Source: Allacma fusca
Lineage: Eukaryota; Arthropoda; Collembola; Symphypleona; Sminthuridae
Length of the DNA: 64,000 nt
Assembly (NCBI GenBank): GCA_947179485.1
Contig: OX359247.1
Coordinates: 26,946,801 to 27,010,800, forward strand
Direction of reading: 5' to 3'
Shown: positions 14,719 to 28,836 of the stretch, in pieces
Numbering within the stretch: the first letter of the stretch is position 1
Layout of the letters: every line of letters begins with the position of its first letter
Made by a program: the position numbers and the translations under genes
The notes under the pieces: model-generated
What the model was told of the DNA's origin: nothing
Database searches by the model: none
What the model saw: the letters and a program-made list of their open reading frames with translations, nothing else

Positions 14719-15369
14719 CAGAAATGTGTGCTGAGGCAGTGAGGAACTAGACATACTATGACCAGAGAGAGAGTAATGTGGTTGTGTTTCGCTGTTGTTC
14801 CTGATTATGATGGATATTGCACGTCCATGGACACTCATAATCCTGTGTTGGGGGACCATGTAGCGATTTGATTTGGAATGGAAGACCTGTCGCCTCTGTG
14901 ATGCTATCAGCGTGGGATCTCCCTCCTCACTCCAATCCCGCACATACTATCATCAAGGCAGGCACACATTTCATTAGGTTACGATACTAAAATTGCACTA
15001 CACCCTCCGTCCTGTCTACCTTTTTCCCTCCCTGTCAGCTATCAAGGCTTTCATGCACACCGCGCATACCAAATAATAGCATCACACCCGATCACAGTCA
15101 AGTTGTCCCAGGGTTGAGGCAAGGGTCCGTTGGGTAAGTGCACATCGTAGTAATGGCATGCGGTTGTGCCAGAGTGCATGTAAATATAAATCAAGGCAGT
15201 TCATAGTGACACACCGTAAACATAACAACATTTCAAAGGGCTCTATGCCTGCAGTTATGCAAAGTGAGACCATTTACTTTTCCCTATTTCTCCCTCCAAC
15301 TTTTGCAATGACTGAGGATGTTTAGCCTACAATACTGGCTTTCATATGTATGCCTAGCGCCGTCAGATA

Positions 15370-15550
15370 CAGTGCACTTACGCTGTAAGGGAGGTTCTAG
15401 GAATAGGACAATTTTTATTCCTTCCTATTATCTCCCACATAAATATTTGTACGTACATTGTCTTAATCATTGTGTAAATGGGAATTGGGAATGCAATCCC
15501 TTGTATGCGAAATCCCTTATTAGGGCATTCCTTATAACGAGAGTTGATTG
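15370..15550. mobile_element. pogo-like MITE, 181 bp, TA-flanked
   Basis: The left end reads CAGTGCACTTACGCTGTAAG. The inverted right end reads CAATCAACTCTCGTTATAAG. About two thirds of positions agree over the first 23, and both ends are flanked by a TA dinucleotide (15,368-15,369 and 15,551-15,552). pogo/Tigger elements of the Tc1-mariner superfamily duplicate TA and commonly have ends containing ACTCTCGTTATAA, which is the motif seen at the right end. The interior is too small to encode a transposase, so it would have been mobilised in trans. The open frame at 15,318-15,560 simply crosses it. Confidence 0.55.
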
Positions 15551-16552
15551 TACTTTGTGACCGTAGCAAAAACAAAAGAGAACGTACGTGCACAAGCGTT
15601 AATGTGAATTTACGTGTCATTATTAATTACACCTGTAAAATATAAAAATGTATAGATCTTAGTGTTACAAAAAATTATTATACTCCTAATGACAACTTCT
15701 TGAATTTAAATGCGTCACATTTTAGACTTGCTGCTTTTAATTTGGCAATTCTCAAGTTGGGTGGGATTTTTAATGTGAGGTTCTATGGAATCTGCTTGAT
15801 ATTTGCTACATGGTCAGTGTTTTGAAATATTTTTACTATTTACTGTCCCATCTTTAACTGCAAATTGGGGGTTTCTAAAATTCCTGCATCCTTGCGCATT
15901 TCTCACGTTTTCTCCTGAGACGGAATCCCTGGGGCCTTTCCCCCTACATATACCAGTCATGCTCACAATATTCTAGACATTGTGACTTAATCCGGCTGCT
16001 CCCTGGAAAATACAATTTCCTTGAAAATAAATTCTTAAAATTTTTGTAAGAATAGAAAAAAATTAATTTTGAAAACACCGACAAATTTGGTTTTTTCTTC
16101 TTGTTCTTGCCTCTTGTGACTTCAAATGACCTACGTCACTGGAATAAATTTTGCAAAAAAATTTGCTATAACCAGGAAAACAAATATTTTAAGAGTCGCT
16201 CCCTGACATTGGCCATAGAGGGGGAGACAAATGATTCTGAGCACCCTAGGCATGACAGGGGCTATAAACGGAACGAATGAAACACACAGGTTTATTTACT
16301 CTTTGGTGGTTGATGGTGCGGAGCTATGCATATGCAATATAATGCGTTGACACACAGAAGTACAATGAAGGCATAGAGGTGGTTTAATTTTATGACCAGG
16401 TTAGATAACGCTCAGTTCCTCTCTGTAATAAATAGGAAGGAGGTTAAGCTAAATTTTATGTATGGAGGTGGGAGGAAGTAGTTAGGAATTTTTGGGTAAG
16501 AGTGTCAGTGCATTACCGTCTGCGGAGTGCACATAGGAAGAGCCAGAGACTG

Positions 16553-16580
16553 TGAGAGAGAGAGAGAGAGAGAGAGAGAG
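16553..16580. repeat. (GA)n microsatellite
   Basis: Pure GA array of about 14 units. Confidence 0.95.
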
Positions 16581-18189
16581 GACCAAAGAGAAAAACACAC
16601 AGAGATGGGAATTTCTGCAGCTTTTTACAGCCAGCGTCATAAAGTAACCAAACAGACGGAAGTGACTTGATTTTATTTGGTCTGTGCATAAGTGCATGTA
16701 TTATGGTAATACATACAGACGGACGTATGTCTGACTTCATACAGTATATGATCGCATGTCTATACTCAGGAGTAATTGAGCTAGTGTATACGTTACAATC
16801 CTCATAACAAACACTACTTACTTAATACCTGCATCCCCAGTTACGTACACTATGCAAATATGGGTTACCTATATTTATTCATGCTCTGCCAAAAAACCAT
16901 GTCCTGTGACTGTGACTTTCCGACACCCAAACTAGTAAATCACAATGGTACATATCCTCATATTTGCTTTCCTTCCTCTTTCAATGTATCCATATGCATT
17001 CAGAGTTAATTATTATATGTACATAGATGCGAACAGACCCCACCACCCCAGAGTCTCATCAAAGAACCTACCGCAATCAACTCATTGGAATAAATAATGA
17101 AGGCCAGTGTGCACCTGAAAAAAAGCAATTTAGAATGAGCAAGAATAATCCCTTACTCCTCTCCCTCTACGAACAAACATTTACACTCTTTCCATTGACG
17201 AGCATTAATTCCCTCAGTGAGGCTATATGTCAACGTATAAACATCCATATAGATATACCAAATACGCTTAGAAACCAAATGAACCAAAATCAAGGAATCT
17301 TCACTTTTTTTTAACAACTTTCGTCAACAACCTCTGGTTTTTATAATTCTACTGTTTCCTATTGTAAACACAGTTTCAATTAGTGACTTCATTGTCTTGA
17401 ACCTTTTTCCCTCACAAATATTGCAAACTCGTTCCTTTTCCTCACAACTTGTGAGTCACAAGTTTCTCCTCCATTCCTACCTAAAGACCCAAACAACTAT
17501 GACTGTGAGTATGTATTCAGACAGGAGCGTCCATTGAGACTGAAAGCTACAGATAAGGGAAACTAGATTTTTGTGTGAAAATTCCCAACAAGTACCAGCT
17601 AATTCTTGTATTAAAGTTAACAATGAAACTTTATAGTAAGGGAAAAAAATTCACATGTAGATATGTATTTTTGATTAAAAAATGTTTAAAAAGAAAAACT
17701 ATGGGAAGGGAAGCCACAGGAGGATACTCCTTTTGTGAGATAAGACATGGAAAGGAAGAAAAAGTCAAGGAAAAAGTCAAGTGGTTACAATGACAATGTA
17801 TTTTGCATTTTAAATATTGCCGTCAAAAAGACCGCTCAAACAGAACAGACAGAGGCGGATGGATGGAGCAAGAGAGGGTAGATATAATATATAAAGTAAG
17901 CAGGGACTCAGTACTCGAAACAAGTCTTTCGGAGGGAGAAGTGAGAGAAGAAAAGTTTGCATTGCTCACTCAAGTCGTAATATCATTAAGACGGGAGGAC
18001 GGGAGATGGTAAAACACAAGAGGAGAGGGAGAGGGAGAGAATCCGCCCGATGTCTTTCACATTATATCCATCTGCTTCTTTTCCCTCAAAACATTTATTA
18101 CACGCTAGAATAACTTTTTAGATGCTATCTTAATCAGAAGAAATGGAAAGGAAGGAAACTGGCTAAACTGTGCAGAATGCAGAAAAGTC

Positions 18190-18210
18190 AAGAGAGAGAG
18201 AGAGAGAGAG
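18190..18210. repeat. (GA)n microsatellite
   Basis: Pure GA array of about 10 units followed by an A-rich GAAGAGAG tail. Confidence 0.93.
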
Positions 18211-20040
18211 AAAAAAAGAAGAGAGCAAGAGCAAGACTCCTTCTTGAAATCAAAAGGCGTGGAGAATCAAATGGAATCAAATGGCTCAAAACCTTTGCAG
18301 TTTACTTAGAATCACTAAGCTTTTACACGTCCATGCCTATATATTGAGTCTATTGACACACACTCTATCTCTCACCGAGCCTTTTGCAAGGTTCCTGTAG
18401 ATTTTTCCTACTACAGATATATGGTTTCACTGAGACTCTACATTGGCACTAACCTCTTACTCCTCAATTCCTGTACTCTCCGAATTTGCATGGGAATAAT
18501 GAGAGTCATACACCTACATTACATTTGGTTACTACACACTCAGCATTGATTCCATATATGTAGAATACAGAGACCCAAAAAGATTTCTGACCCCGTAACT
18601 TGTTTAACTAGTTATGCTAAAGAATATTAGATACAGTTAGTCACACAACATCTTTAGGATTGAGACTTTCTTAAAAATTTACAAAAAAGTTAAACCTTAT
18701 TTTCCTTCTCTAACAGTTTTGGAAACAACACATGAGAGTCCTAATTTCACGCTCGATATTTTTTTTTAAAATATCCAAAAGCTCCTCCCAAATAGGGCCT
18801 ACATAGGAACTACAGTCACAGAAAAAAACTCAAGAGGAATGAAGCACCGAAGCCTGTAATCACATGGGACAGGAATAAGTCCAACAAAACTGGTAAACAA
18901 GGGTAAATAAACAGTGGAGGTAACTACAGCTCAAAAGTTGCCTTAAATGTTTAAATAAGTAGATAAAATATTAAAAAGGTTCTGGAATTTGTCTGAGAAC
19001 TAAAATTTATTCAATTCAATTTGAAAATGACAAAAATTCTCTTGTGTTTCCTAAATTCCTGTGTACTAAAAGAATTAAATATTCCCAACTCTGCTACTAT
19101 GTACAGTAGATACTGAAGCCGTACATTTTGAACTGAGAATGCCTAATGGGTTTGTAATTAAGGGAGACAGTTTGGGATAGCTGGCTGTGAGGATTTTTCA
19201 GCTCATCTTCTATGTATCCTGAGTGGGACGGTCACAGACTCTTCCAGGGTCTCTGTATTTGCAATGGTATCTAAAAGTAAAGTGTAATGTTTTTAGGGGA
19301 AATGCTAGAAAGTTTGCAGTAAAGCTGGGATGGTATGAACACATTTATATCATTATTTTCGATTGTACATAGCTACTAAAGAGCAATCTCCTTGCATTTG
19401 CTTCTCGTAACTCCAAGTAATCTGATACACTTACCTACATTTCTTCACTGGAGCCCCGTCGTTCCGAATCGATTAGTATAATTGGGCTGGAAAAAGGTTG
19501 CTATTAAAGAAAATAGATTTTGTATGATGATGCTTCTTAGCTCCTGATATTATTACTATTATCGCTTCCAAAATTAAAGAGCAAGGCTAACTGCAATGTA
19601 TTTATTTTAGGGATACTTCCCTACGCAAAACATGTTTTTACTCTTAGCTCTCCTCAGCGAGGCTGTACATACACACATGGAAAGTAAACTTTGAATACAG
19701 ATATGACTCAAAAAAAAAACTTGTCTATATCTGTGCAATTCAAGTACAGAGTATCTATACACTTCCATTATATAAATGTACACATGGACGGGTTGCTCAC
19801 TGTTCAAATACATTTACTGTATGAAAATAAAAACTCACATGTTCATCGAGTACAGATATAGATACACATATTCTCCTTGGAAAAGTATATACGTGCATAA
19901 ATATGCAGTTGAAATACATTTACGTTATATAATAAAAATACATTGTAGTAGTTTGAAGTTGTCTTGCATCGCTGGAGTAAGAAAAACTACGTTAGGAAAT
20001 GAATAAGAAGGAACAGTTCCACGACGGCCAAATTAAATAA

Positions 20041-20060
20041 AACATACATACATACATACG
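20041..20060. repeat. (CATA)n tetranucleotide run
   Basis: About five CATA units followed by CGTATG, forming a partial palindrome. Similar TACA/TATG runs recur through the first 25 kb. Confidence 0.8.
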
Positions 20061-20334
20061 TATGCTTATAAAATTCCAGTTCCGCTATGTTCAGCCTTGG
20101 AGACGAAAGGAGGTCCATGGTTGGGATAAAATACAGAGAAGACGACTCTCGGACGAGTGTTTGTGCAAAGTTACCCATCCATTTAGAAGATAATGGACGC
20201 GATGAGGATCCATTTCAACAGCCAACTTTGTTTTCTGTGTTAAAGGCCGTATATATTTACAATAAGTTGTTTGCCATGGTCCGTACGTCTACGGTACATG
20301 TAGGGAAGAGTACTAAAAGGAAGATGAAGAAAAA

Positions 20335-20336
20335 GG

Positions 20337-20366
<30 letters not shown>
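20335..20366. repeat. (GA)n microsatellite
   Basis: GA array of about 15 units with one GGG interruption. Confidence 0.93.
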
Positions 20367-20368
<2 letters not shown>

Positions 20369-22484
20369 ACACCCGAAATTTTTTGAGGAGAGAAAAGGAG
20401 CCTTAGTAAACAATGGCTATTGTTACCGTGTCTCCTTCGTGTCATCAGCGGAATAAAAGAGAATAACATTCTTGGCTTGTTTTGCATACTCCACCAGAGC
20501 TGCCTTCGGAAAATTCATTGAATAGGACGTAAAAATTCTATTGAAAATTATTACTGATGACAGTGCTTCCACTCTACTCATGTCCACGTTCTTCCTCAGT
20601 GGGATGGGATTTGGTTGAAGGGTTTCAAAACGGCTGGATTCCAATATGCAAATTCCCATCCATTGACTCAGCATTGTTTTCTGCTGTTAAATCCAAGGTT
20701 TAAAATGTTAGTAAATTGATTCGTTTAAATAAACACAATTTTTCATGCGGATGAGCACCACTGATTAAGAAGCACACCGAGCATCTCCGCTAGCGTGTAC
20801 TAAAATAATAATTCTCATTGTTGCATCTTGTCAAGTAAAGGTCACTTATGTAAGTTGATCATTTATTTCTATGCTGACATTTGATTTTTCCGAATCCAAA
20901 TACTGTTTTTTTTGTGGCGTAATATCTGATCAAATTACTTGTTTCCCAACTTCATACATACTTGTTATTGTTTGTAAGTAAAGTACTGAACGGTATGGAG
21001 CCCTTTGTACGTAATAAATGTTTACATAAATCACCTGATGTTCCTGCGTCATTCCATGTGTACATGTAATGTCAATCTTCTGCTTGAATTCCAGTATACA
21101 TAGGTGTTTAGCAGGATCTGACCGTAGGGTTAAAAGAATTGTACAGATTTTTGAATTCCGTGCGTCAATGCACTACAAAGCAAGCAGCTCAATTTCAATG
21201 TTTGTAGATTCGTAATGGAGACATCCCAACCGGGTTTCTTTTCCTGGTAAATATTTAGACACTCCAATTTTGTAAAAGCTCACCTAGCAGAAGTAAAAGT
21301 TAAAAATATTGAGCCCGTCATAAAATCTACAGTGCATATCAGTTTCATGCTGCAGTAATTGTTAATTACCTTCTGTAAAAAGACACGACTTGATTTGGAC
21401 ACAGAAATTTAACAAATGGCAAATGCATTTTTCCTTCTTCCCATCTCAGATACGTTTAGGTTAGTTCTGTAAAATAAAAAAATTTTATTAAAATGATATA
21501 ATGTCATAAACAATTTACAATTTGCATTTGAACTTTTGTGGAACACTTGGCCTCAAAGGAAACTTACCCGTTGGAGTTAAATTTTCAGAGTGCTAAATTT
21601 TGTAGGTACCAAATGTGAATGTATGTATATGACAAGGGGAATAGAATTTGTCCTATGCAAATGACAGTAGTAGATAGAAACAAATAAATAAAATAGCTTA
21701 TTTACATGCATCTCATAGTATCATACATTTACGTATATTATAGGACATTTTTATACATATTATGACAATTTGTGAACTCCCGTAGAGTCAAAATACAACG
21801 CAAACTTAAGCCAGGCTCAATGAAAATTTTAAGTTTTTTCAGTATAAAATTCCCAAACACTTGACACCTGGGGAATGTTAATTAACTCGGCCCTAACTCT
21901 CTATGACGGATGTGTTTATGGGTTACTACACTGACTATAGAGGGAGAGGAGGACGAAGGAACGGAACTTTTCAAGAGAGCGGGTTTCCTCGCATTTTTAT
22001 GAATGATGATGAGTTTCGAATGTTAATGTACTGGGAATGACATGAGGCTTTAGTTCTTTTCGGTCCTTCTCATACTATGTAGATACCTATAGTTATAAAA
22101 AGCTATACAGATTTTTTTTTTAAGTCCATGAGGAGAAAAGGAGTAGGTGAGGAAATGCAAGATAAGAAAATAAATTGAATATCTCTTCGAGTGTTTCTTC
22201 ATTCTGTCCGCTTCCTACATCTTTTTTTCCATTTAATCGTCCGTCTTTATTACTATAAGGTGTATAATCCTTGTCGGCTTCATGAACACAAAATGTGGGC
22301 TTCATAACCTTTGAGAGTCTCCATGAAGAAAAGTGTCTCCGTAAAGGCAACAGTGTCCGTCGCAATAGGAGGAACAATCTATATAACAAAAAGTAAGTAA
22401 CGAGAAGATTCTCCAAATTTCCCAAATAGTCAAGTTTATAAAGGAGGGAAAAAAGTATTAGACACATTTAAGTACTCAGACAGT

Positions 22485-22511
22485 GAGAGGGAGAGAGAGA
22501 GAGAGAGAGAG
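22485..22511. repeat. (GA)n microsatellite
   Basis: GA array with one GGG near its start. It is the last dinucleotide microsatellite of this length in the window when read left to right. Confidence 0.93.
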
Positions 22512-22621
22512 TCACATTGAAATTCATCGCTAAAGAGCTTCTTTGTCGTCATCTCGAAGGAATAAAAGTTTCTCAAGCTCTAGTCCCATATCCGAGTGAG
22601 TAAGTGTGTTCCTTCACTTTT

Positions 22622-22677
22622 GTAGATATATATATCTATATATAATTATATATACATAGATATATATCTATACCTAC
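22622..22677. repeat. AT-rich palindrome (possible cruciform)
   Basis: The segment starts GTAGATATATATATCTATA and ends ATAGATATATATCTATACCTAC. The halves are near-perfect reverse complements around an AATT centre. Such AT palindromes can extrude as cruciforms and are prone to length change. No function can be inferred. Confidence 0.75.
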
Positions 22678-25600
22678 ATGGAAATTCATAGTTGTACAGT
22701 CCTGTTGTGAAGGCAGTGCTAAAAGCATGAAGCTTTATGCAAAAGTAAGCTCAGAGTATTTATACATACGTACATACATGTAAAACATACGTACATAAGT
22801 TCCATGTGAATTTATGTGGATAGAGTAAATAAGCACGTACCTGGTTCATAGAGAGGATAAGCTACCTGTGGATACATGGAGACTCCGAGCTGAGTAGTTA
22901 CAGTGGAGATAGAAGTGGCGGGTTTCCCTAAGAAAAAGAAGAATAGTAGCGGAGTTTAATAAGTATGGAGCTGTCGGTCGTCCTCCTGTGGTCCGGAGGA
23001 GTTCCTCGTCGTCCTCGTCGTCTCTGTAGGTAAAACTGAGCACAGTTTGCTGTTTCTAGTCATAAATCAACCCTTTACATTAGGCTATTAGAGTTAGACA
23101 TCATGCGGTGGATGACTTGACTTTGGGGAAAATACGAACCGTGTACCATTTTAAAGTCCTATATTCTTCTCTCACTCTTCCCTTGTCTCCTCAGAGGGTA
23201 CTGGGAGTACATGGATGTATTAGGTCCTGGGCGTATGTATCCCAATGGAAGCTAAGCGCCAGTGTATGTACATCCAATGAGGAGGACCATCTTGGTGACG
23301 GGAGAGATGAATCACTGCAAACTGCATAAACTCCCTTCCTCAGCTCTTGTATCAAAATCCAAACTGAACTGGAGGGTTTGTGTTTGAATTGGTGGAAAGT
23401 GTGAGGACTGAGAGGAGATGAAGAGCATTATGAGGGGACTTTCTTCAGGGAAGACATTTTTAAAGGAGATATGTAGAGGCTCCAGGAAGATGGTGATACC
23501 TGCCTTGGAATTTTTGCAATATTATCACTTTCCCCATGCCCACTAATAATAATAATAGTTGAAGCACTTTATTCAACATCACTCCTCGGTATTTGCTTTA
23601 TGGCTTCAGAGCCTGGGAATTTATTTGAGTTATGTTAACGGCACAAGTATGTATGCTCCAAGTCCTTACTTTATTTATGTACTTTAAACTTTAGCAAGGA
23701 CTTGGGCACAGTAACATTTCTATAGGTTTGAGGATATATTGGAAGAAGGACGAGGTGCTTTTGAGATGATGGCCATACATAGATATCTATATCTATATCT
23801 ATACATACATGAAAAAAATGCTTTCCCTCCTTCCTTTCCTTGAGAGACGGATGGACATATGTATGTAGGTGTAAATTCATACGGGCTTGTACATTATAGA
23901 GCTAAGCACATAAATACTTTCGTTACGTAGAGGTACTTTCAGCTGATACTTATGTACACAGCGTTCAGTGAACTTAACATGGATTTTACCTCTCATCCTT
24001 ATCCTTGAGCCAAAGCTGTTGAGAAAAGGCGTAAACGAAGTAGTATCTGGGTTTACTTTCCCTTAAAATTTTTTTTTATTCACTTCAATCCATTATCCAC
24101 TGTGAAATGTGATTACGGTGTTCCCTCATACCTCTGTACGTAATCATAGTAAACGGGAATATACCACGATCCAAAATATCCTCCTTGCTACTATTTTAAT
24201 AAACAACTTGTAAGGATTTCAACCCAAACGTTTCATTTAATACGAAAAGTATTAATTTTCCATTGAGAGCACGTAAAGTACAGGAGGGAAGGTTTCAATT
24301 CCTCTTTTAAGAACGAATTAAAAATTAAATTGTCAAAAAATGACATGTAATTATGTATATAAAATGCAGGTGCTCCTGCGCGCTCACATGATCATGCACA
24401 TATGATAATACTATAGCATTCAAAGATTTTAGAGACTCTTGCAGATTCCAGAAAAATGACATGGATTTTTTCACGCTAGTCCCTTCGTATATAGTTGTAA
24501 TAATTACATATGTACGTTGTGTATGCGCATAATAGGTTGAGTACATAGCAGAGGATGGGAAAACTTGCCAAGGTTGGGATAGATGTAAAAGGAAGCACTT
24601 ACGTAGCGAAATGGCACCATAAGTAAGCCCAGACCTGTCCAGTGACATTAACCGGCCTTATTCTTATTTGCAGAGGGGACAATAAATCGCACAACCGACT
24701 CTCCCAATCAAACTCAATGCCGGTAGCTACTTGAGTCCTTCGATTTTTCCCCGTCGTAATTCTGTAATATCTTAAGGGCATATACATACTTACATATATA
24801 AGTATCTGAGCATGATAAAATTCCCCACATAAGATCTCTCCACATGCAACCCGCAGTCGCTACAGTTCCTCCACTCCAGCGGAATAATCTTTTGAGAATG
24901 GTGATGTAGAATCTATTAGCAACTTTTTCGATAGCTATGAGCAATATATGAGAAACGAGACTTTACGGGCTCTCCTCAGAGTGTAAGTAGAACATATGTA
25001 TATGTATGTACATTGACGCTGGGACGCCAGTATTTGGTTTGGGCTTGAGTATTGCTTCCATTAGCAATTTCTTGGATATATCTTAGTAAATCTATGAGCA
25101 CAGGCAGGAGTATGTACACACCCGCATCCAGCTCTCCAGGAATGATGGATCGGTTGGAAAATTGGGAACCAAATGGAATTGCTAATTCAATCAAATGTTT
25201 CCTTCAGTGGGTCAGAATGCATTAAGCTAGTTAATCCATCTATTCTAATATAATTAGAGCAGAGACTTTTTTCATCGATAATTAGTATTGAGTGGGAGTT
25301 GAAAGCCAACTTTACTTCCACTTGAGTGTACATACATACATGCAATGTGTCCTATTATTGTGTTTGTATGTTATCGGGCCTATGCCATTTACATGTCATT
25401 TTGATATTTCAACCTGAGTTGTTGTTTGTACTACGGCTGTTCCCATTTATGCTCGGAGGCACAATAACAAAATCCATGTATACTATGTAGTCAGCATTTA
25501 CTTCATAAAACTAATAAAATCTACAGTATTATTGTGTAGATACCATCGGGGAGTGTTGACTTAGTGTTTATATCCTCATGAAATATTTTAACCAATCAAA

Positions 25601-28010
25601 GTTGACTAATTGTAGTATCAACAGTTTACTTAAAACATGAAAGTTTTTCAAGGGCAGTGTCAATATTGAAAAATTAAAGTTCAATTTAAATTCAGTCAGT
25701 TATTTTTATTGCAGCAGTTATCCTCACAATAATATAGTATTTGTATATACAGATATATGCGTTTGGTCTATGGACTGGAAATTTAAAAATGAATTAAAGG
25801 TTCATCTCAAATTCAGGCTATTGTCTCACTGGAAGAATTTCAATACAAATATCTTCCATACACAGACTCATGGAACTGCAAATACTAATACAAATTCCAT
25901 GCACACACTCTAGTAATTGTAAGAATGGCACATGCATAGTCACAATGTCAAGAATGTTTATAGTCTGGTCCCTTGAGAAATTAATGAGAGCATTTAAAGA
26001 TTGGTAATATAATGGACAGTCATTTCAAAATCAAGTGCAGTATGGGACAGGCGACAGTCATTCTCCCACATTGTTCCGATTAGTGTGAGTTCTTAAAATA
26101 TTTATGACGGAGGAATGGGGAGAAACAATTGGAATTTTTAAAAGTTAACAGAAATGGATAAACAAGTGCTATTATACAATGTACACTTATAATATCAATC
26201 TGCACTTATGATATTCGTACGTGCTATTACATAGATACATATAATTATGTATGTATGTTTGTTAGTTTTATGCACCTACTGCAGTACTGGGATTTAACGA
26301 GTAATGTCACACTATACTTTTACCGTGCTGTACTTATATGTTTTAGCTTTCTGGGATGCGTTGCAACATCATGCAAAGGGCAAGCCTTTAATAATAAAAA
26401 AAACTCGTCACTCCTTTGAGTTACCAGTATCTGCCCTTGTATGCACATGGGAATGAAATATTGGAGTTGTAGACAGACGATTGGCAGAAAAACAATGACA
26501 ATTAAGGTCATTTAAGGAACGCTCGTGGACGATCCAAGATAATAAAAACTACTTCTAAGGCAAAAGATTAGCTTGATTATGACCAGACATGAGAATATGG
26601 TGCAATAATATTGACTCTATAGGACCTGCCCAATTATTTATTGACCAACGGGGAGGGAGCCTGGAGCACAACAAGGATCATGTTTCCACATCTATGGTGA
26701 CAATCGTACTACAGGACAATAATATCTGTAGTGAGGTATGTATCTGTAGACACATGAAGTTAAATTATATATTTTTCCAAGTATTGGGGATGGGATTGAT
26801 CAAGACTTTTATGTGTTATTAAAATAGGGACAATGACACTGCTCTTGACAGTTGATTCGTGTCGAGATGAGCCTGCCCAGGAAAGGAGAATGATTAGGAT
26901 CTTTCTTGAAGATTTCTTGGAGCGTTATACAGTAGCCCTAATGTAGCTGAAATTATTACAGTACAATCTGGAATAATTCTCTCTATGTACGCGTACATGG
27001 CTCTATAAAGAAAGATACGACTCTATATGGGGCGGATATTGTGCTTGTAAAATACGTACAAAAAAGAATGATAACTTGTTAAGTTATTTGGATCTAATTT
27101 TGAATTGAGAAAATTTCCTTGAAAATGTCAAATTAAAGAGAGTGTGACGAAATGATGCGGAGATATTTGAAAGGATGCAAAAAATTTTCACGGAAAAGTT
27201 TCCTACTGTTCTCGTCTTATCAAATAGGATGGGACGCCTTGTAGTTTTCGGAATATGTATTTAGGTAGCTGAATGAGCGCACCCGTCCTCTATGACTAAT
27301 GCTGTAGTTGTTGGAACTGGGAAAGAAAAAGAGAAATGTTTGAGAACAAGGCGAAAGCGACCGACAAGATGAAGACAAGTGAAATGTCTTCCCTACCGTG
27401 GTTTTTTTATATGAAATAACTGTTTAATCGATTAAAGGAACGTGAGTGTTCACTGGGCGCCGCCAAAGTGTCTACATGACTGCATCTTTATGTATGTGAG
27501 AGATAGAGGAAGCTAGTGAGACTGCCTCGGAGGGATCTTGAGATGCTATTATTTTACATGTTCGATATTACACGGAATTTCACACCATTAAATTATATTT
27601 TATGGTGCTTTAATGTTATAAATTTCAAATTATTTTCTAATTAGTACAATGCATGTCGGGAACATGTGAAAGGTTTAATTCATAATTTTACAACTAAAAG
27701 ATATTTTAATTCGGCCTCTCTTATCTATCTGTACTCACAGTCAGCTGCAATTCTTCAAAGGAATATTTGCCCTGGGTAACACAAAAGTTCCACAGTAAAT
27801 TCCAGGAAATGCATTCGTAGAGAAGATAAATCATAGAATTGACGGCGAATTATTATACGTAAGAAATATGGTCAGTCTAAATTACAGTCAATTTAATAAT
27901 TATTATGATTATTGTATTTATATCCATACTATTCTTTATGTATGTATATGATTTGAATAAGATATGAAAAACTCCAAATAAATCCCAAAGTACTAAGGAT
28001 AGAATCAAGT

Positions 28011-28280
28011 GATAACACCTCTTTCGAACAGTAGTGGTAACCTCGACACAAATTTTGATTAACGGGTTTTCAAAATTTTGAACGGGAATTTTTGAAAAAA
28101 CTACCAAACTTGACCTATTATTTTGAAACACCTCCGCGATTTTCTGAAGTACTTATCATAGAACGACAGAACCAGCAATACCTCTTTCGAACCTTCGCAT
28201 TAACCCTGTCTCAGATCTTCGTATTAATTTACGGGTTTTAAAAATTTTGACAAAGAATTTTTGAAAAACGAGGAATTTGG
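28011..28280. repeat. Diverged tandem duplication, ~165-bp period
   Basis: Two segments begin ACCTCTTTCGAAC (about 28,017 and 28,182). Both continue through an ACGGGTTTT(C/A)AAAATTTTGA block and end in AATTTTTGAAAAA. They differ at many positions, so the duplication is old. It marks the left edge of the repeat-rich half of the window. No coding frame is shared. Confidence 0.65.
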
Positions 28281-28836
28281 ACTTGGTTTTAGCCTAGAAG
28301 GAATCATATGAGACCTGGCCTGAATTGGCTTGGTTTAAAGCCCCAAATTGTTTCAATCGAATTTTCAAACTCCCAGTCGAAATTTGGCGGTATTCCAATT
28401 CGCCGATTTTTTTTTACCACAATGTTCCCTTTTTTGCCGAAGAAGAAATCATCTGAGACAGGGCTACCCTCAGGCTACGTGTGTTTAGTTAAGAGCTCGA
28501 TTTCAAGAAATTTAGTTACAAAAACAACAAAAATTGAAAATTGCATATCGTAGTTAAATTTTGACGGGATATTAAAAAACGTGGAAGTCTCGACAAATAT
28601 TCTCACAATCTGAGCGTGAGCTCCAGGATAGAAAACAAGCGCCGAAGGGGCTTGTTTATATTACAATACCTTTTTCAATGCTTTTTTGTCGAACTGGGAC
28701 CAAAAATATTTTAAGCAAAAACGATTATGTATGACGAACTGAAGAAGAAAAATATCCAGTAGTAACTATGAAGGTACCACATAATAATGATTCCTTAAGT
28801 AATTCCGCAGAACTTCTGTTAGTAAACTCTAATAAT

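Larger units (their letters stand above)
1..15369. other. Gene-poor microsatellite-rich DNA
   Basis: I see no recognisable gene here. The open frames on both strands are short (mostly under 125 codons). They lack family motifs, and the longer ones run through GA/CT or GT/CA microsatellites, which read open in several frames at once. The DNA is rich in TACATA/TGTATG simple sequence. The only items listed separately are the microsatellites, one G-rich quadruplex motif near 6,483 and a possible LINE-like NPGP peptide near 10,640. It could be intergenic DNA or a long intron; the sequence alone does not decide. Confidence 0.6.
15553..28000. other. Gene-poor DNA, microsatellites to 22.5 kb
   Basis: No recognisable gene, RNA gene or transposon. 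Open frames reach 115 codons at most (22,120-22,467 minus) and show no family motif. Four GA arrays and one AT-rich palindrome are listed separately. From about 22.6 kb to 28 kb I see only short TATC/TACA simple sequence and unique-looking AT-rich DNA. Confidence 0.55.

Noticed and set aside
14545-14943. Open frames of 65 and 124 codons rich in Cys-Val or Thr-His
   Set aside because: They are translations of the GT/CA microsatellite; the non-repeat parts show no family features.
22120-22467. 115-codon minus-strand frame with a hydrophobic start
   Set aside because: The Leu/Phe-rich start reflects T-rich DNA; the rest has no motif and nothing supports transcription.
28632-28665. CAAGCGCCGAAGGGGCTTG hairpin followed by T-rich DNA
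   Set aside because: It looks like a bacterial rho-independent terminator, but nothing else here is prokaryotic; a chance hairpin.
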